Numbered from the stretch's first letter, positions 52,721 through 62,499 are shown. The stretch is DNA of 64,000 nucleotides from Streptomyces sp. NRRL F-5123 (GCF_000721495.1 NZ_JOHY01000009.1:148652-212651), one strand, 5' to 3'. Program-made: numbers and translations. The notes: a model not told the origin generated them from the letters alone.

Positions 52721-53560
52721 GTGACATTCCGCTCCGCACGACGCCGTACGCTGCCCCTCGCCGTCGGCGGCGCCGCGCTGCTGCTGGCGCTCACCGCCTG
52801 CTCCTCCTCCGACTCCTCCGACTCCTCCTCCAGCGCACCGGACCCGTCGGCTCCCTCGTCGGCGGCGAGCGCGTCATCGAAGGTCAGCGGTACGGTCACG
52901 GTCTTCGCCGCGGCCTCGCTCAAGGAGACCTTCACCGAACTGGGCAAGGACTTCGAGGCCGCGTACCCGGGGGCGAAGGTGACGTTCAACTTCGGCGGCA
53001 GCGACACCCTCGCCGCCTCGATCACCTCCGGCGCCCCCGCCGACGTCTTCGCCGCCGCGAGCCCCACGACGATGAAGACGGTCACGGACGCGGGCGACGG
53101 CAAGGGCACACCTTCCACCTTCGTGCGCAACCAGCTGGAGATCGCCACGCTGCCGGGCAACCCGCAGCACATCGCCGGCCTCGCGGATCTCACGAGGTCC
53201 GGCCTCAAGGTCGCGCTGTGCGCCAGGACCGTGCCGTGCGGCTCGGCCGTGCAGAAGGCGCTCACCGCGAGCGGCCTGGAACTCACCCCCGTGTCCTACG
53301 AGCAGGACGTGAAGTCCGCGCTCACGAAGGTGGAGCTGAAGGAGGTCGACGCGTCGGTGGTCTACCGGACCGACGTCAGGGCGGCGGGCGGCAAGGTGGA
53401 CGGCGTGCAGTTCCCGGAGTCGGCGGACGCGGTCAACGACTACCCGATCGTGGAGCTCGCCCACGCCCCCAACACGGCGGGCGCGCAGGCCTTCATCGCG
53501 CTGGTGAAGTCCGCGGAGGGCCAGAGGGTCCTGACCGAGGCGGGATTCCTGAACCCGTGA
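52721..53560 (+). CDS. modA: Molybdate-binding lipoprotein ModA
   Basis: A 279-aa substrate-binding lipoprotein. The LTAC lipobox follows a basic n-region, and a Ser/Asp-rich tether precedes the mature domain. ModA motifs are clear: TVFAAASLKETFTELGKDFE with the oxyanion-binding serine, FNFGGSDTLAASITSGAPADVFAAAS, and VVYRTDV near the end. It binds molybdate (or tungstate) outside the membrane. The GTG at 52721 follows GAGAGG. The stop overlaps the modB start in a GTGA. Confidence 0.9.
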   Translation: MTFRSARRRTLPLAVGGAALLLALTACSSSDSSDSSSSAPDPSAPSSAASASSKVSGTVTVFAAASLKETFTELGKDFEAAYPGAKVTFNFGGSDTLAASITSGAPADVFAAASPTTMKTVTDAGDGKGTPSTFVRNQLEIATLPGNPQHIAGLADLTRSGLKVALCARTVPCGSAVQKALTASGLELTPVSYEQDVKSALTKVELKEVDASVVYRTDVRAAGGKVDGVQFPESADAVNDYPIVELAHAPNTAGAQAFIALVKSAEGQRVLTEAGFLNP

Positions 53561-54456
53561 GCGTCTTCTCCGCCGAGGGCGGCCCCGGGTCCGGCGCCGG
53601 TGCCGTGCGACCGGAGCTGCCGTACGGGGACGGCTCCGGCAAGCCGGAGGGAGCGCGGCGGAGCCGGTTCCGGGGCGGTCGCGCGCCCGTGGCGCTGGCG
53701 GTGCCCGCCGCCCTCGCGCTCGCGTTCCTGCTGCTGCCCCTCGTCGCACTGCTGATCAGGGCGCCGTGGCGGAGCATGCCGGACCAGCTCACCAGCGCGG
53801 CGGTCTGGCAGGCGCTGCGGCTCTCGCTCCAGACGGCGACGCTGGCGACAGCCGTGTCCCTGGTCTTCGGCGTGCCGCTCGCCTGGCTGCTCGCCCGCAC
53901 GTCCTTCCCCGGCCGGCGGCTGCTGCGCGCGCTGGTGACGCTGCCGCTGGTGCTGCCGCCGGTGGTCGGCGGTGTGGCGCTGCTGCTGGCGCTGGGCCGC
54001 AACGGCGTCGTCGGCCGCTGGCTGGACTCGGCGTTCGGGCTCACGCTGCCCTTCACCACCTCGGGCGTCGTCGTGGCGGAGACGTTCGTGGCGATGCCCT
54101 TCCTCGTCGTCACCGTCGAGGGCACACTGCGCGCCGCGGACGTCCGCTACGAGGAGGCCGCGGCGACGCTCGGGGCCTCCCGGCTGACCGCCTTCCGCCG
54201 GGTGACGCTCCCGATGATCGCGCCGGGCGTCGCGGCGGGCGCGGTCCTGGCGTGGGCGCGGGCGCTCGGCGAGTTCGGCGCGACCATCACCTTCGCGGGC
54301 AGCTTCCCCGGCCGCACCCAGACCATGCCGCTGTCCGTCTACCTCGCCCTCCAGGACGACCCTGCGGCCGCGATCGCCCTGAGCCTGGTGCTCCTCGCGG
54401 TGTCCCTGGCGGTCCTGGCGGGCCTGCGCGAGCGCTGGACGGGGGGTGCGCTGTGA
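53557..54456 (+). CDS. modB: Molybdate ABC transporter permease ModB
   Basis: A 299-aa permease. After a Gly/Pro-rich cytoplasmic tail, about six helices follow. The EAA loop is EEAAATLGASRLTAFRRVTLPMIAPGV, and ALGEFGATITFAGSFPGRTQTMPLSVY is a ModB/CysT signature. The GTG at 53557 overlaps the modA stop. With ModC it forms the importer that could supply the molybdenum-dependent xanthine dehydrogenase encoded earlier in this window. Confidence 0.9.
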   Translation: MSVFSAEGGPGSGAGAVRPELPYGDGSGKPEGARRSRFRGGRAPVALAVPAALALAFLLLPLVALLIRAPWRSMPDQLTSAAVWQALRLSLQTATLATAVSLVFGVPLAWLLARTSFPGRRLLRALVTLPLVLPPVVGGVALLLALGRNGVVGRWLDSAFGLTLPFTTSGVVVAETFVAMPFLVVTVEGTLRAADVRYEEAAATLGASRLTAFRRVTLPMIAPGVAAGAVLAWARALGEFGATITFAGSFPGRTQTMPLSVYLALQDDPAAAIALSLVLLAVSLAVLAGLRERWTGGAL

Positions 54457-54634
54457 GGACCGTGCGCACGCGGGGGGCCCGCGGTGCGGGCCTCAGGGTG
54501 CCCGCGAGGTCGCACGTACGCCGGGGAGGCGCGCGACGACCTTCCGCGGCGCCACCGGCACCGGGCGCGGGGCCGTACGTACGCCCGTCCCGCGGCCGTA
54601 CGCCGTCGCACGTCCTCCCCCGCCGGGAGGCGTC

Positions 54635-55729
54635 ATGACGGCCACCACTCCCCCGGCCAGGCTCACCGGCGAAGGACTCGACGCCCGGCTCGTGCTCGCC
54701 CGCACGGACTTCACGCTCGACGTCGAGCTGTTCGTACGGCCCGGCGAGGTGCTGGCTCTGCTCGGGCCCAACGGGGCCGGGAAGACCACCGCGCTGCGCG
54801 CCCTCGCGGGGCTGGCCCCGCTCACCGGGGGCCGTCTGCGGCTGGACGGCGAGACGCTGGAGGAGCCCGCGGTACGCCGCCGGGCCGCGCCCGAGGACCG
54901 CCCGGTCGGCGTGATCTTCCAGGACTACCTGCTCTTCCCGCACCTCACCGCGCTGGAGAACGTCGCCTTCGGCCCGCGCTGCCACGGCATGCCGCGAGCG
55001 GCCGCGCGGACGCTCGCCGCCGAACTTCTCGCACGGATGGGCCTCGCCGACCACGCCGGCAAGAAGCCGCGCCGCCTGTCCGGCGGCCAGGCTCAGCGGG
55101 TCGCGCTGGCCCGCGCGCTGGCGACGAACCCGCGGCTGCTGCTCCTGGACGAGCCGCTCGCCGCCCTGGACGCGGGCGCCCGGCTCGACGTACGGGCCGA
55201 ACTGCGGCGGCACCTCGCCGCGTTCGAGGCGGTCGCGGTGCTGGTCACGCACGACCCGGTCGACGCGATGGTCCTCGCGGACCGGGTGCTGGTGATCGAG
55301 GGCGGCCGGCGCGTCCAGGAGGGCCCGCCCGCGGAGGTCGCCCGCCGCCCCCGTACGGACTACGTGGCCCGCCTCGTCGGCCTCAACCTCTTCCGCGGCG
55401 ACGCCTCGGGCCGCACCGTCCACCTCGCGCCGGGCCTCACCCTGGCGACCACGGCGGAGTCGCAGGGCCCTGCCTTCGTGGCCTTCCCGCCGTCCGCGGT
55501 GACCCTCCATGCGACGCGGGCCGCGGCCGCGGAGGCCGGCGCGGCGGTGTGGCCCGTGACGGTACGCACCCTGGAGCCCCACGCCGACGCCGTCCGCGTC
55601 CACCTCACCACGGCGGAGGCCGCCTTCCCCCTGACCGCCGACCTCCCCACGCACTCCCTCGCGGCCCTCCCCCTGGAGCCCGACACCACGGTGTGGGCGG
55701 CGCTGCCGGAGGGGGAGGCGTACGCGTGA
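54635..55729 (+). CDS. modC: Molybdate ABC transporter ATPase ModC
   Basis: A 364-aa ABC ATPase. Walker A is GPNGAGKTT near residue 43, the Q-loop is VIFQDYLLFPHLT, the signature is LSGGQAQR and Walker B is LLLLDEPLAALD. The last 100 residues form the TOBE/MOP-like regulatory domain (VWPVTVRTLEPHADAVRVHL), which may bind molybdate. The ATG at 54635 follows GGGAGG. The 178-base gap after modB is unusually long for this operon but holds no separate gene I can support. Confidence 0.9.
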   Translation: MTATTPPARLTGEGLDARLVLARTDFTLDVELFVRPGEVLALLGPNGAGKTTALRALAGLAPLTGGRLRLDGETLEEPAVRRRAAPEDRPVGVIFQDYLLFPHLTALENVAFGPRCHGMPRAAARTLAAELLARMGLADHAGKKPRRLSGGQAQRVALARALATNPRLLLLDEPLAALDAGARLDVRAELRRHLAAFEAVAVLVTHDPVDAMVLADRVLVIEGGRRVQEGPPAEVARRPRTDYVARLVGLNLFRGDASGRTVHLAPGLTLATTAESQGPAFVAFPPSAVTLHATRAAAAEAGAAVWPVTVRTLEPHADAVRVHLTTAEAAFPLTADLPTHSLAALPLEPDTTVWAALPEGEAYA

Positions 55730-55738
55730 GGGAGCCGT

Positions 55739-56263
55739 TCAGTCCCGGCGGAAGGTGGGGGACGTGTTCCCCCAGAGGTCCGTACCGCTGAGGGGGTTGT
55801 GCGGCAGGCTCCCCTGGAAGGTGCGCACCAGGAACTCGACGATGCCGCAGTCGAAGCGGGTCCACGCCGGCTCGTAGGGACCGTGGTGCCTGCGGAAGGT
55901 GACGACGCGCCACTCGTCGGGCTCGCCGACGGTGCTCCAGAAAGCACCGTCGCCATCGGGGGTGGAGCCCCACACGAAGAGGCCGCCGTGCATCACGTAC
56001 TCCGGCTCGATGCCCTCCATCCCCTCTTCCTCGATGGCAGCGGTCGGACAGACTCCGGGACCCTTTCCGATCTCGGAGGCCGGGAGCGGGGGATAGATCC
56101 CGAGATAATCCGAGACCTCCCCCGGGCCGTACGTCTCCATCAGCCAAAGAAAGTCCGCGGGCAAAACCGTCCCGTACCCGCGCACGATCTCGTCCGGGGA
56201 AGGAGGAACCCATTTCTCGGCGGGTGGCTCCAGCAGCCGTAGAAGCTCATCGCGCGAAGACAT
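55739..56263 (-). CDS. SMI1/KNR4 (SUKH) family immunity protein
   Basis: A 174-aa cytoplasmic protein with the SUKH fold pattern (DELLRLLEPPAEKWVPPSPDEI, GTVLPADFLWLMETYGPGEVSDYL, then PDEWRVVTFRRH and a CGIVEFLVRTFQG end). SUKH proteins are common immunity proteins against nuclease toxins in bacterial polymorphic toxin loci. It is encoded directly after, and on the same strand as, the giant secreted nuclease-like protein, with only 28 bases between. It should protect the producer and its kin. The ATG at 56263 gives the best family N-terminus. Confidence 0.85.
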   Translation of the reverse strand: MSSRDELLRLLEPPAEKWVPPSPDEIVRGYGTVLPADFLWLMETYGPGEVSDYLGIYPPLPASEIGKGPGVCPTAAIEEEGMEGIEPEYVMHGGLFVWGSTPDGDGAFWSTVGEPDEWRVVTFRRHHGPYEPAWTRFDCGIVEFLVRTFQGSLPHNPLSGTDLWGNTSPTFRRD

Positions 56264-56291
56264 CACATATCCCTCTGAGTTCGGATATCGA

Positions 56292-59200
56292 CTACGGCAG
56301 GCTGATGTTGACCCAAGCATTCTTGACGGGGCTCCACAACGTGTTCTGAATGGTGTCGCCGACCTCCACGGGATTATTAGAGCAGTTCGCGACACACTCG
56401 GCCGTCATCTTGATGGCGTAAGGTATCACGTTGGTGTCGTCGGCGTATAGAGGCACCACCACGTAGGCGACTGTTTGCCCTGCCTTCACGCCGCTCGCGA
56501 TCTGGTTCTCGCGGGTCCCCATGTTCGGGTTCAATATCGGCACCCACGGCAGCGCGTAGGCTTTGGAATTCGCCGCACGGGCGCAGGTCACCAGGTTCGC
56601 CATTTCGGTCCCCGAACCGCCGAGCTGATCCCCGATCAGATGGCACGCGTTGATCGTCTCACTTGACTTGGTGCCGAGCGCCGTGGCCCGCTTCTGGGCG
56701 TCCGTATAGCCGGGCACGTTGTAGCGAGTGTGGTTGGTCCCGGAGCCCTCGACCATAGGCTTGGTAAGGCAGGCGACGCCGACGGTGGCCCGACCGCCGG
56801 GCCCGACCGGTCCGTAGTCGATCTTCCCCGGCGCGACCCGCCCGCCGCACACCTGGTCCATTTTTTTGGACAGGTCCTCCAGCGCCTTCGCCTTCTGCAG
56901 CTCCTTCAGAAGCGCCTTCAGCGTCTCCAGGGTCTTCTTGGCCTCCTTCACGTCCTGGATGAACTTGGCGATCTTCGGTGCCATCTCCATCATCTTCGCG
57001 GCGAAGCTGCCTGACTTGAAAAGCTTCAAGGGTGGGATCAGGTCCACCAGCGTCCATAGGCAGCCCGAGACATCGTGCTTGTCGAAGCAGTCCTCCACGT
57101 CGTTCACCCCGATGAAGTCCAGGATCAACTGGCCGCCGTTGTCGATGATGAAGGTCTCCAGGTCGGTGCCGACGAGCGCCTGGGCCTGGTTGTAGTTGTC
57201 GACGCAGGTCTGGCCGCAGCTCGCCAGCAGCAGCGCCTGGTCGCTCGCGTCGAGCGCCGGCTGACCCGAAGCCGCCTGAGCGGCTGCCGCCTGCTGGGCG
57301 GCCCTGCGGTTGGCCTCTTCCTCCGCGGCCTGCTCCGCCTCGGCGTTCGCGGCGGCGGTCTGCGCCGCATCCGCGTCGGACTGTGCGGTGGACGCGGCGG
57401 CGTTCGCACTCGCCGCGTAGCCCGCCGCGTCGTCCGCGTGGCTCTGGGCGTCGGACGCGCTCTCGGCGGCACCGCTCGCCGCTGCTGCGGCCGACGACGC
57501 GTCGAGTTCGCTGTCGGTCGCCGCCGCTTGGGCCGCCGCAGCCGAGACACCGGCGTCGAAAGCGGACGCGTGGGCATTGTCCGCATCGGTCTGCGTCTGG
57601 GCGTCGATCGTGTGGATCCGGCCCGCCGTGGCCTTGGTGGTGGCCGCGTCTGCCGCGGCCTGCGCCGCGGAGGCCATCGCCGCTGCCGCGGAGTTGGCCG
57701 CCTGCGACGCCGAGGTCGCCGCGTCGGCCGCGGCCTGCGCCGCCAGCTTGGCGTCGCCCGAAGCGGCGTCGGCCGCCGCCCGCGCCGCCGCCGCGAGGGC
57801 CGCTGCCTGCGCGGCCTGGGCCGCCGCAACGGCGGACTGCTGCTGCGCCATGGTCTTGGCCGCTTGGGAGGTCAAGGACGCGAGCCCGGCCGCGGAGTCG
57901 CGCGCCGCGTACGGCGCCGCCAGGTCGATGGCCTCGTTCGCCGGTGCGGCCACCGTCGCCGCCTCGGCCGCGGCCGACTGGGCGGCCTGTGCGGTGGCGA
58001 GCGCCTGGCCGGTCGCCGTCGCGGCGTCGGAGGCCGTGAGAACGGCCTCGGTCTGTGCGGCGTCGGCCGCCACCTTGGCATTGTCGGCGTCGGTCTTCGC
58101 CTGCGCCGCGGACGCCTGGGCGGCGGCGGACTGCGTTGCCGCTATTCCGGCCTGGGCGATCGCGTCGGCGGCCAGCGAATCGGCTTTCCGGGCATCGGCA
58201 TTGGTCTGCTCGACAGCCGCGTCCGCGGTGACCGCGTCCGAGTTCGCGGTCTCCGCCGCGGAGTTCGCCCGCGTGGCCGCAGCCTGCGCCGCGGCGGCGG
58301 CCGTGGACGCCTGGGTGGCGCTGGCGCCGGCCGCGGAGGCCGCGACACCGGCCGCGTCCGCGTCCGCCTGGGCCTGCTGGGCGGCGGCGGTGGCTCCCGC
58401 GGCGTCCTCGGTCCCCTCGTTGGCGGCTGCCACGGCGGCCAGCGCCTGCGCCTTGGCGTCAGCGGCATGCTTGGCGATCTGTGCGTCCTCGGCCTTGGCC
58501 CGCGCTGTGGACGCGTCCGCCGCCGCCTGCTGCGCCGCGGCGTTGAGTGTCCGCGCGGTGTCGGCCTTGTCGGCGGCGGCGGCGTCCTTGGTCGCCGCCG
58601 TTGCGGCCTGCGCCTGCGCGTTCGCGTCGGCCGTGGCGGCCTTGCCCTGCTGCGTCTCCGCAGTCGCCTTGGCGTTCGCGGCGATGGTGGCCTGGTTCGC
58701 CGCGTCGGCTGCGGCGGTGTCGGCCTTGGCCTTTGCGGCCTTGGCGTCCGTCTCCAGGGCCGCCGCGGCAGCCTTGTCGGACGCGGCCGTGGTGGCCGCG
58801 GTCGCGGCGGCGGCGGCCTGGCCCGCTGCCTGGGTGGCGAGGGCCGAAGCCTGCGCCGCGTTGTCCTGCGCGGTCTGCCGCTGATAAAGCGCGCGAGCGG
58901 CGTGGGCCTGTGCACTGGCGTTCGCCAGCAGTGTCGCGGAGTCGGCAAGCGTGGAGTTGGTGGCCGCCACCGCCGTCTTCATGGCGTTGGCCGTCGCCTG
59001 CGCCGCGGCTGCGGCGGCGCGGGTCACCTGCGCCGACTGCAGCGCGTAGGTCAGTCCCCGGCCTTCCGGCAGACCGGCGGCGTCAGCGGTCGCGTACGCC
59101 GTGGCGCGTGCGGCGTCCACCTTGGCGGCCGCGTCCTGGGCGATCAGCGCCTCGTTCTGCGCGGCCGACGCGAGTCCGGCGACCTTCGCCTTGATCAGCC

Positions 59201-62090
59201 CGAGGTCGTGCGTCGCGTTGGCAGTGCTCACGTTGGCCCAGCCGGATGCGTTGGCCGTCTTCTGGCCCTGGGCCCACAGGATGCCGCCGGCCGTCCATGC
59301 GTAGTCCAGGCCGTCGCGCATCGTCTCCGCGCTGGCCTGGAGCGCTTCCAGGGCCTGCATCTCGGCGGCGAGGATGTCGGCTCGGGGCTGGGCCTGGGCG
59401 TTCAGTTCGGCCTGGTACTCGGCCCAGGCCGTTTCCTCGGCGCCGACGAGCACGTGGTCGGGGTCGAACGGGTTGGAAGGATCACCCGAGCCCCAGCGTG
59501 CCTTGAGGGACTCGACCTCGACCCGGAATTCCTGTGTCCCGGGGACCGGTGCCACCGTGGGGTAGCCGTCGTACTGGATGAACCGGCGGACGTCGTCGGC
59601 CGAACCACTGTTCGCCATGTCGCGGTAGAAGTTCCAGTACCACGCCTTGTCCGGGTCCGCCGCCGCGTGCGCGGCGGCGATCGCCGTCACTTTGTCCTGC
59701 GCGGCCTGGTCGGCGTGCGCGATGGGCAGATTCGCCCACATACCCTGGCTGGCCAGCCGGAAAGTCGCATCGCTCGACATGAAGTTGGTGACGTCGGCGT
59801 CGAAATCGGGCTGGGCGCCGTACTTGTCCATCGGGTAGCCGGACAGGAACCGGCTGATCCCGGCCGATCGCTGCGCGCGTGCCTGGTCCGCGACGGCTGC
59901 CTTGCCGACATCGTCCAAAAAGGGGCCGTTGGGGGCATTCTCCCAGTTCTCGCTCAGGTAGTCCGACCAGGGCTCGGTCAGCGGAGTGTCCGGGCCGGCC
60001 AGTGTCTGGGCGATGGACGTCCGCACTCCGATCCCGCCTGCGTGCAGCAGCGTCGCGAGGTGCTCGCGGGTGTCCCGCGCCGTCGCCGCCTGGGCCATCG
60101 CGGCTTCCCGGGCGTCGAGGTCCCCCGTACCCGGCGGGAGCGTCGACGGTGTCGCCGCCACCGGGCCGACGAAGGTGCGCGAGGCGTGCGGGATGTCCCA
60201 CACCTGGGCGTCGGTGTTGTTGCAGGTGTACACGTGCAGCTGCGTGCCGTCGGTCTTCGACTGGCTCGGATCGTCGAGGCAGCGCCCGGTGTACGGGTTC
60301 AGCAGGCGCGGCCGGTTGCTCGTGTCGTACCCGACGGCCCATTGCTGGTCGAGACCGGTGCCGCACTTCGTCATCTGCACCAGCGCGCCGTTGGCGGTGC
60401 CGGCCTCCCCGCCGGCCAGGGCCAGGCAGCGCCCGCCGGCGACGAGGGTGCCGTCGAGGCTGAGCTTCCACGGCAGCAGCGGACCGGTGGTGTAGCCGAC
60501 ACCGCAGGTGTAGAGGACGACCGCGGTGCCGTCGGCGGGTGCGGCGGTGGTAGACGCGGGGACGGCGCACTTGCCCATCGTGGAGCTGGTGATGGGGCCG
60601 CTCGGCGGCCCGGAGGCCGCCGGCGGGGAGAAGCGCTGTGCGGCGGTGTCGTTGCAGGTGTAGATCTGCAGCGCGACGCCGTCGTCCAAGGACGCGTTCG
60701 GCGTGTCCACGCAGCGGCCGGAGAAGGGGTTGTAGAGCTGGACGCCGCCGGTCTTGTCGTGCTGGAACCGCCACTGCTGGCTGCGCCAGCCGTGGCAGTC
60801 GAAGAGCTGGACCAGGCTGCCGTTGTCGGTCTCGGCCTTGACGTCGCTCTCGGCGACCCACCCGGTGGCGCTGATCCCGGTCCGGGTGGAGACGACACCG
60901 GTGCTCAGGAGGACGGCCTGGGCGCCGCCCGCTCCGACGGCGATCGCCGTGTGGTCGACGTCGGCGTCGACGGGGCCGGTCTCCTTCGTCCACCCGTTGA
61001 GCGAGATCCCCTTCTTGGCGTAGGCGTAGCCGTCCGTGTTGATCATCATCTGGGTGCCGTCGGAGCCGGCCGCGATCACGGTCCTGCCGTAGTAACCGGT
61101 GGGAGTGACGATCGCGGCGCTCTCCTTCGTCCAGCCGTTCAGGGCGATGCCGGTTCTGGCGTAGACGGCCCCGTCGCTGCCGAGGAGCATCTGGACACCG
61201 CCGTTCGTGGTGATCGCCAGGGCGCCCGGGGCCTGCTCCTTGGTCCAGCCGGTGGAGGAGCCGATACTCGATCGCGCGTAGACGGCCCCGTCGCTGCCGA
61301 TCATCATCTGGGTGCCGTCTGAGCCCACGGAGATCGCCTTCACCCCGCTGCCGCTCTCCACGGTCCAGCCGGTGCTCGCGCCGATCCCGTTGCGCGCGTA
61401 CACGATTCCGTCACCGTCGAGGTAGAGCTGAACGCCGCCGTTGGTCGCGATCGCCCTGACGGACGTGCCGCCCTCGCTGGTCCAGGCGGTCGCACCGATG
61501 GTGTTGCGTGCGTAGACGGTGCTGTCGGCACCGATCAGCATCTGGGTCCCGTCGGAACCGGCCGCGATCTGGAAGGCGGTGTCGTTCTCCTTCGTCCAGC
61601 CGCCCGTGGTGCCCTTCGCGTACACCTCGCCGGACGGGGTGAGCAGCATCTTCACCGCGCCGCCCTCGGCGACAGCCTGCGCCGCGCCGCCGTTGGTGCT
61701 GGCGACGTCGAGGCACTTGCCCGGCGTGCCGGTCAGGGTGAGGGTCCCGTGGGGGCTGTAAATCCAGTCGAGGCCCTGGCTCGGGGTGAACGTCCAGTCC
61801 TGATTCGCCGTGCCCGTGCACGCCGAGGAGCCGACCGTCGCGTGATTGGCCGTACTGCCGGCGAGGTCGTCCAGGCACTTGCTGAGGCCGTCGTTGCGCA
61901 CGGCGCCGCTGGCCGCGGCATCCAGGTCCGCGAGATGGGAGACCCCGGTGTTGCCGAGGTTCCAGTCCGTCGCGGCCTGCGCCGCCGAGGACGTGGCCGC
62001 CGTGAACACGAGAGAGAGCACCGATACGAGGGTCGTGACCCCCATGGCTCTACGACGGAACAAACGCTTCGATGATCTCGAAGTGCGCAT
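56292..62090 (-). CDS. Giant secreted polymorphic toxin: ricin lectin/beta-propeller, Ala-rich coiled coil, C-terminal NS_2-type nuclease
   Basis: A 1,932-aa exported protein. A signal peptide (SKRLFRRRAMGVTTLVSVLS core) ends near AQAA, residue 40. Residues 55-130 and 425-640 contain ricin-B lectin units (QLFDCHGWRSQQWRF, YTCNNTDAQVWDI). Residues 150-415 hold about seven tectonin-like propeller repeats (DGTQMLIGADSTVYARN; GWTKE). Residues 930-1600 are an Ala/Gln/Asp-rich coiled coil. The C-terminus (about 1750-1932) resembles the DNA/RNA non-specific endonuclease NS_2 type, with catalytic-type H1817 in ACHLIGDQLGGSGTEMANLV. I chose the ATG at 62090; a GTG at 62111 with GGGTGGG upstream is an alternative. 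The following gene encodes a SUKH immunity protein. The target cell and export route are unknown. Confidence 0.8.
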   Translation of the reverse strand: MRTSRSSKRLFRRRAMGVTTLVSVLSLVFTAATSSAAQAATDWNLGNTGVSHLADLDAAASGAVRNDGLSKCLDDLAGSTANHATVGSSACTGTANQDWTFTPSQGLDWIYSPHGTLTLTGTPGKCLDVASTNGGAAQAVAEGGAVKMLLTPSGEVYAKGTTGGWTKENDTAFQIAAGSDGTQMLIGADSTVYARNTIGATAWTSEGGTSVRAIATNGGVQLYLDGDGIVYARNGIGASTGWTVESGSGVKAISVGSDGTQMMIGSDGAVYARSSIGSSTGWTKEQAPGALAITTNGGVQMLLGSDGAVYARTGIALNGWTKESAAIVTPTGYYGRTVIAAGSDGTQMMINTDGYAYAKKGISLNGWTKETGPVDADVDHTAIAVGAGGAQAVLLSTGVVSTRTGISATGWVAESDVKAETDNGSLVQLFDCHGWRSQQWRFQHDKTGGVQLYNPFSGRCVDTPNASLDDGVALQIYTCNDTAAQRFSPPAASGPPSGPITSSTMGKCAVPASTTAAPADGTAVVLYTCGVGYTTGPLLPWKLSLDGTLVAGGRCLALAGGEAGTANGALVQMTKCGTGLDQQWAVGYDTSNRPRLLNPYTGRCLDDPSQSKTDGTQLHVYTCNNTDAQVWDIPHASRTFVGPVAATPSTLPPGTGDLDAREAAMAQAATARDTREHLATLLHAGGIGVRTSIAQTLAGPDTPLTEPWSDYLSENWENAPNGPFLDDVGKAAVADQARAQRSAGISRFLSGYPMDKYGAQPDFDADVTNFMSSDATFRLASQGMWANLPIAHADQAAQDKVTAIAAAHAAADPDKAWYWNFYRDMANSGSADDVRRFIQYDGYPTVAPVPGTQEFRVEVESLKARWGSGDPSNPFDPDHVLVGAEETAWAEYQAELNAQAQPRADILAAEMQALEALQASAETMRDGLDYAWTAGGILWAQGQKTANASGWANVSTANATHDLGLIKAKVAGLASAAQNEALIAQDAAAKVDAARATAYATADAAGLPEGRGLTYALQSAQVTRAAAAAAQATANAMKTAVAATNSTLADSATLLANASAQAHAARALYQRQTAQDNAAQASALATQAAGQAAAAATAATTAASDKAAAAALETDAKAAKAKADTAAADAANQATIAANAKATAETQQGKAATADANAQAQAATAATKDAAAADKADTARTLNAAAQQAAADASTARAKAEDAQIAKHAADAKAQALAAVAAANEGTEDAAGATAAAQQAQADADAAGVAASAAGASATQASTAAAAAQAAATRANSAAETANSDAVTADAAVEQTNADARKADSLAADAIAQAGIAATQSAAAQASAAQAKTDADNAKVAADAAQTEAVLTASDAATATGQALATAQAAQSAAAEAATVAAPANEAIDLAAPYAARDSAAGLASLTSQAAKTMAQQQSAVAAAQAAQAAALAAAARAAADAASGDAKLAAQAAADAATSASQAANSAAAAMASAAQAAADAATTKATAGRIHTIDAQTQTDADNAHASAFDAGVSAAAAQAAATDSELDASSAAAAASGAAESASDAQSHADDAAGYAASANAAASTAQSDADAAQTAAANAEAEQAAEEEANRRAAQQAAAAQAASGQPALDASDQALLLASCGQTCVDNYNQAQALVGTDLETFIIDNGGQLILDFIGVNDVEDCFDKHDVSGCLWTLVDLIPPLKLFKSGSFAAKMMEMAPKIAKFIQDVKEAKKTLETLKALLKELQKAKALEDLSKKMDQVCGGRVAPGKIDYGPVGPGGRATVGVACLTKPMVEGSGTNHTRYNVPGYTDAQKRATALGTKSSETINACHLIGDQLGGSGTEMANLVTCARAANSKAYALPWVPILNPNMGTRENQIASGVKAGQTVAYVVVPLYADDTNVIPYAIKMTAECVANCSNNPVEVGDTIQNTLWSPVKNAWVNISLP

Positions 62091-62445
62091 GACAATGACA
62101 CGCGACGACACGAATACCCCACCCGAATCCGTAAAAAATCCCCATGGGATCCGAGCAGCGTCGACCGTGCTCCACCGCAAGACCCCCCCGGCGGGAGATT
62201 AACCAGGGGTAGCTGCACATGACAAGAGGTGAGTTTCGGGCGGGCACGTGGCCAACTTCGCGGTTTGGCTGCGTGGTTGAGACGATTCGCAGGGGTTTGC
62301 CGCCGCGGCCTGAGGAAACGGAGTGAGCCGCGCCGGACGCTGTTGCCCCAGCGCCCGGCAGGGCGCACGGAAAACCCTTTGGCGGGCCGCGGCCGCCCCT
62401 GCTAACCTCGCCGAGGCCGTGCGAGAGAACGAGGAGGTGGTACCC
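62091..62445. other. Divergent promoter region between toxin and hydrolase genes
   Basis: A 355-base stretch without a supportable gene other than the leader peptide that begins at 62446. It should hold promoters for the toxin gene (leftward) and hydrolase transcript (rightward). No clear -35/-10 pair or operator palindrome stood out. Confidence 0.4.
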
Positions 62446-62499
62446 GTGAACGCAGTATCGACATGGGTGCTCCCCTCGTGGGCCACGGTCGGGCGATAG
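62446..62499 (+). CDS. Putative 17-aa leader peptide
   Basis: A GTG at 62446 preceded by GAGGAGGTG (7 bases away) opens MNAVSTWVLPSWATVGR and a TAG stop. It ends 44 bases before the hydrolase start. The RNA arms GGTGCTCCC (62466-62474, within the peptide) and GGGAGCGCC (62507-62515, after it) can pair over 9 bp with one G-U, so ribosome position could decide folding. The two tryptophans suggest attenuation but do not prove it. Confidence 0.55.
   Translation: MNAVSTWVLPSWATVGR

Noticed and set aside
54457..54634. A separate small gene between modB and modC
   Set aside because: The open frames there are Arg/Gly-rich, without a ribosome site or recognisable domain.
57075..61322. A 4.2-kb open frame opposite the giant toxin gene
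   Set aside because: Its Arg/Gly-rich product has no domain and mirrors the alanine-rich coiled coil read on the other strand; the toxin frame has signal peptide, lectin and nuclease motifs.
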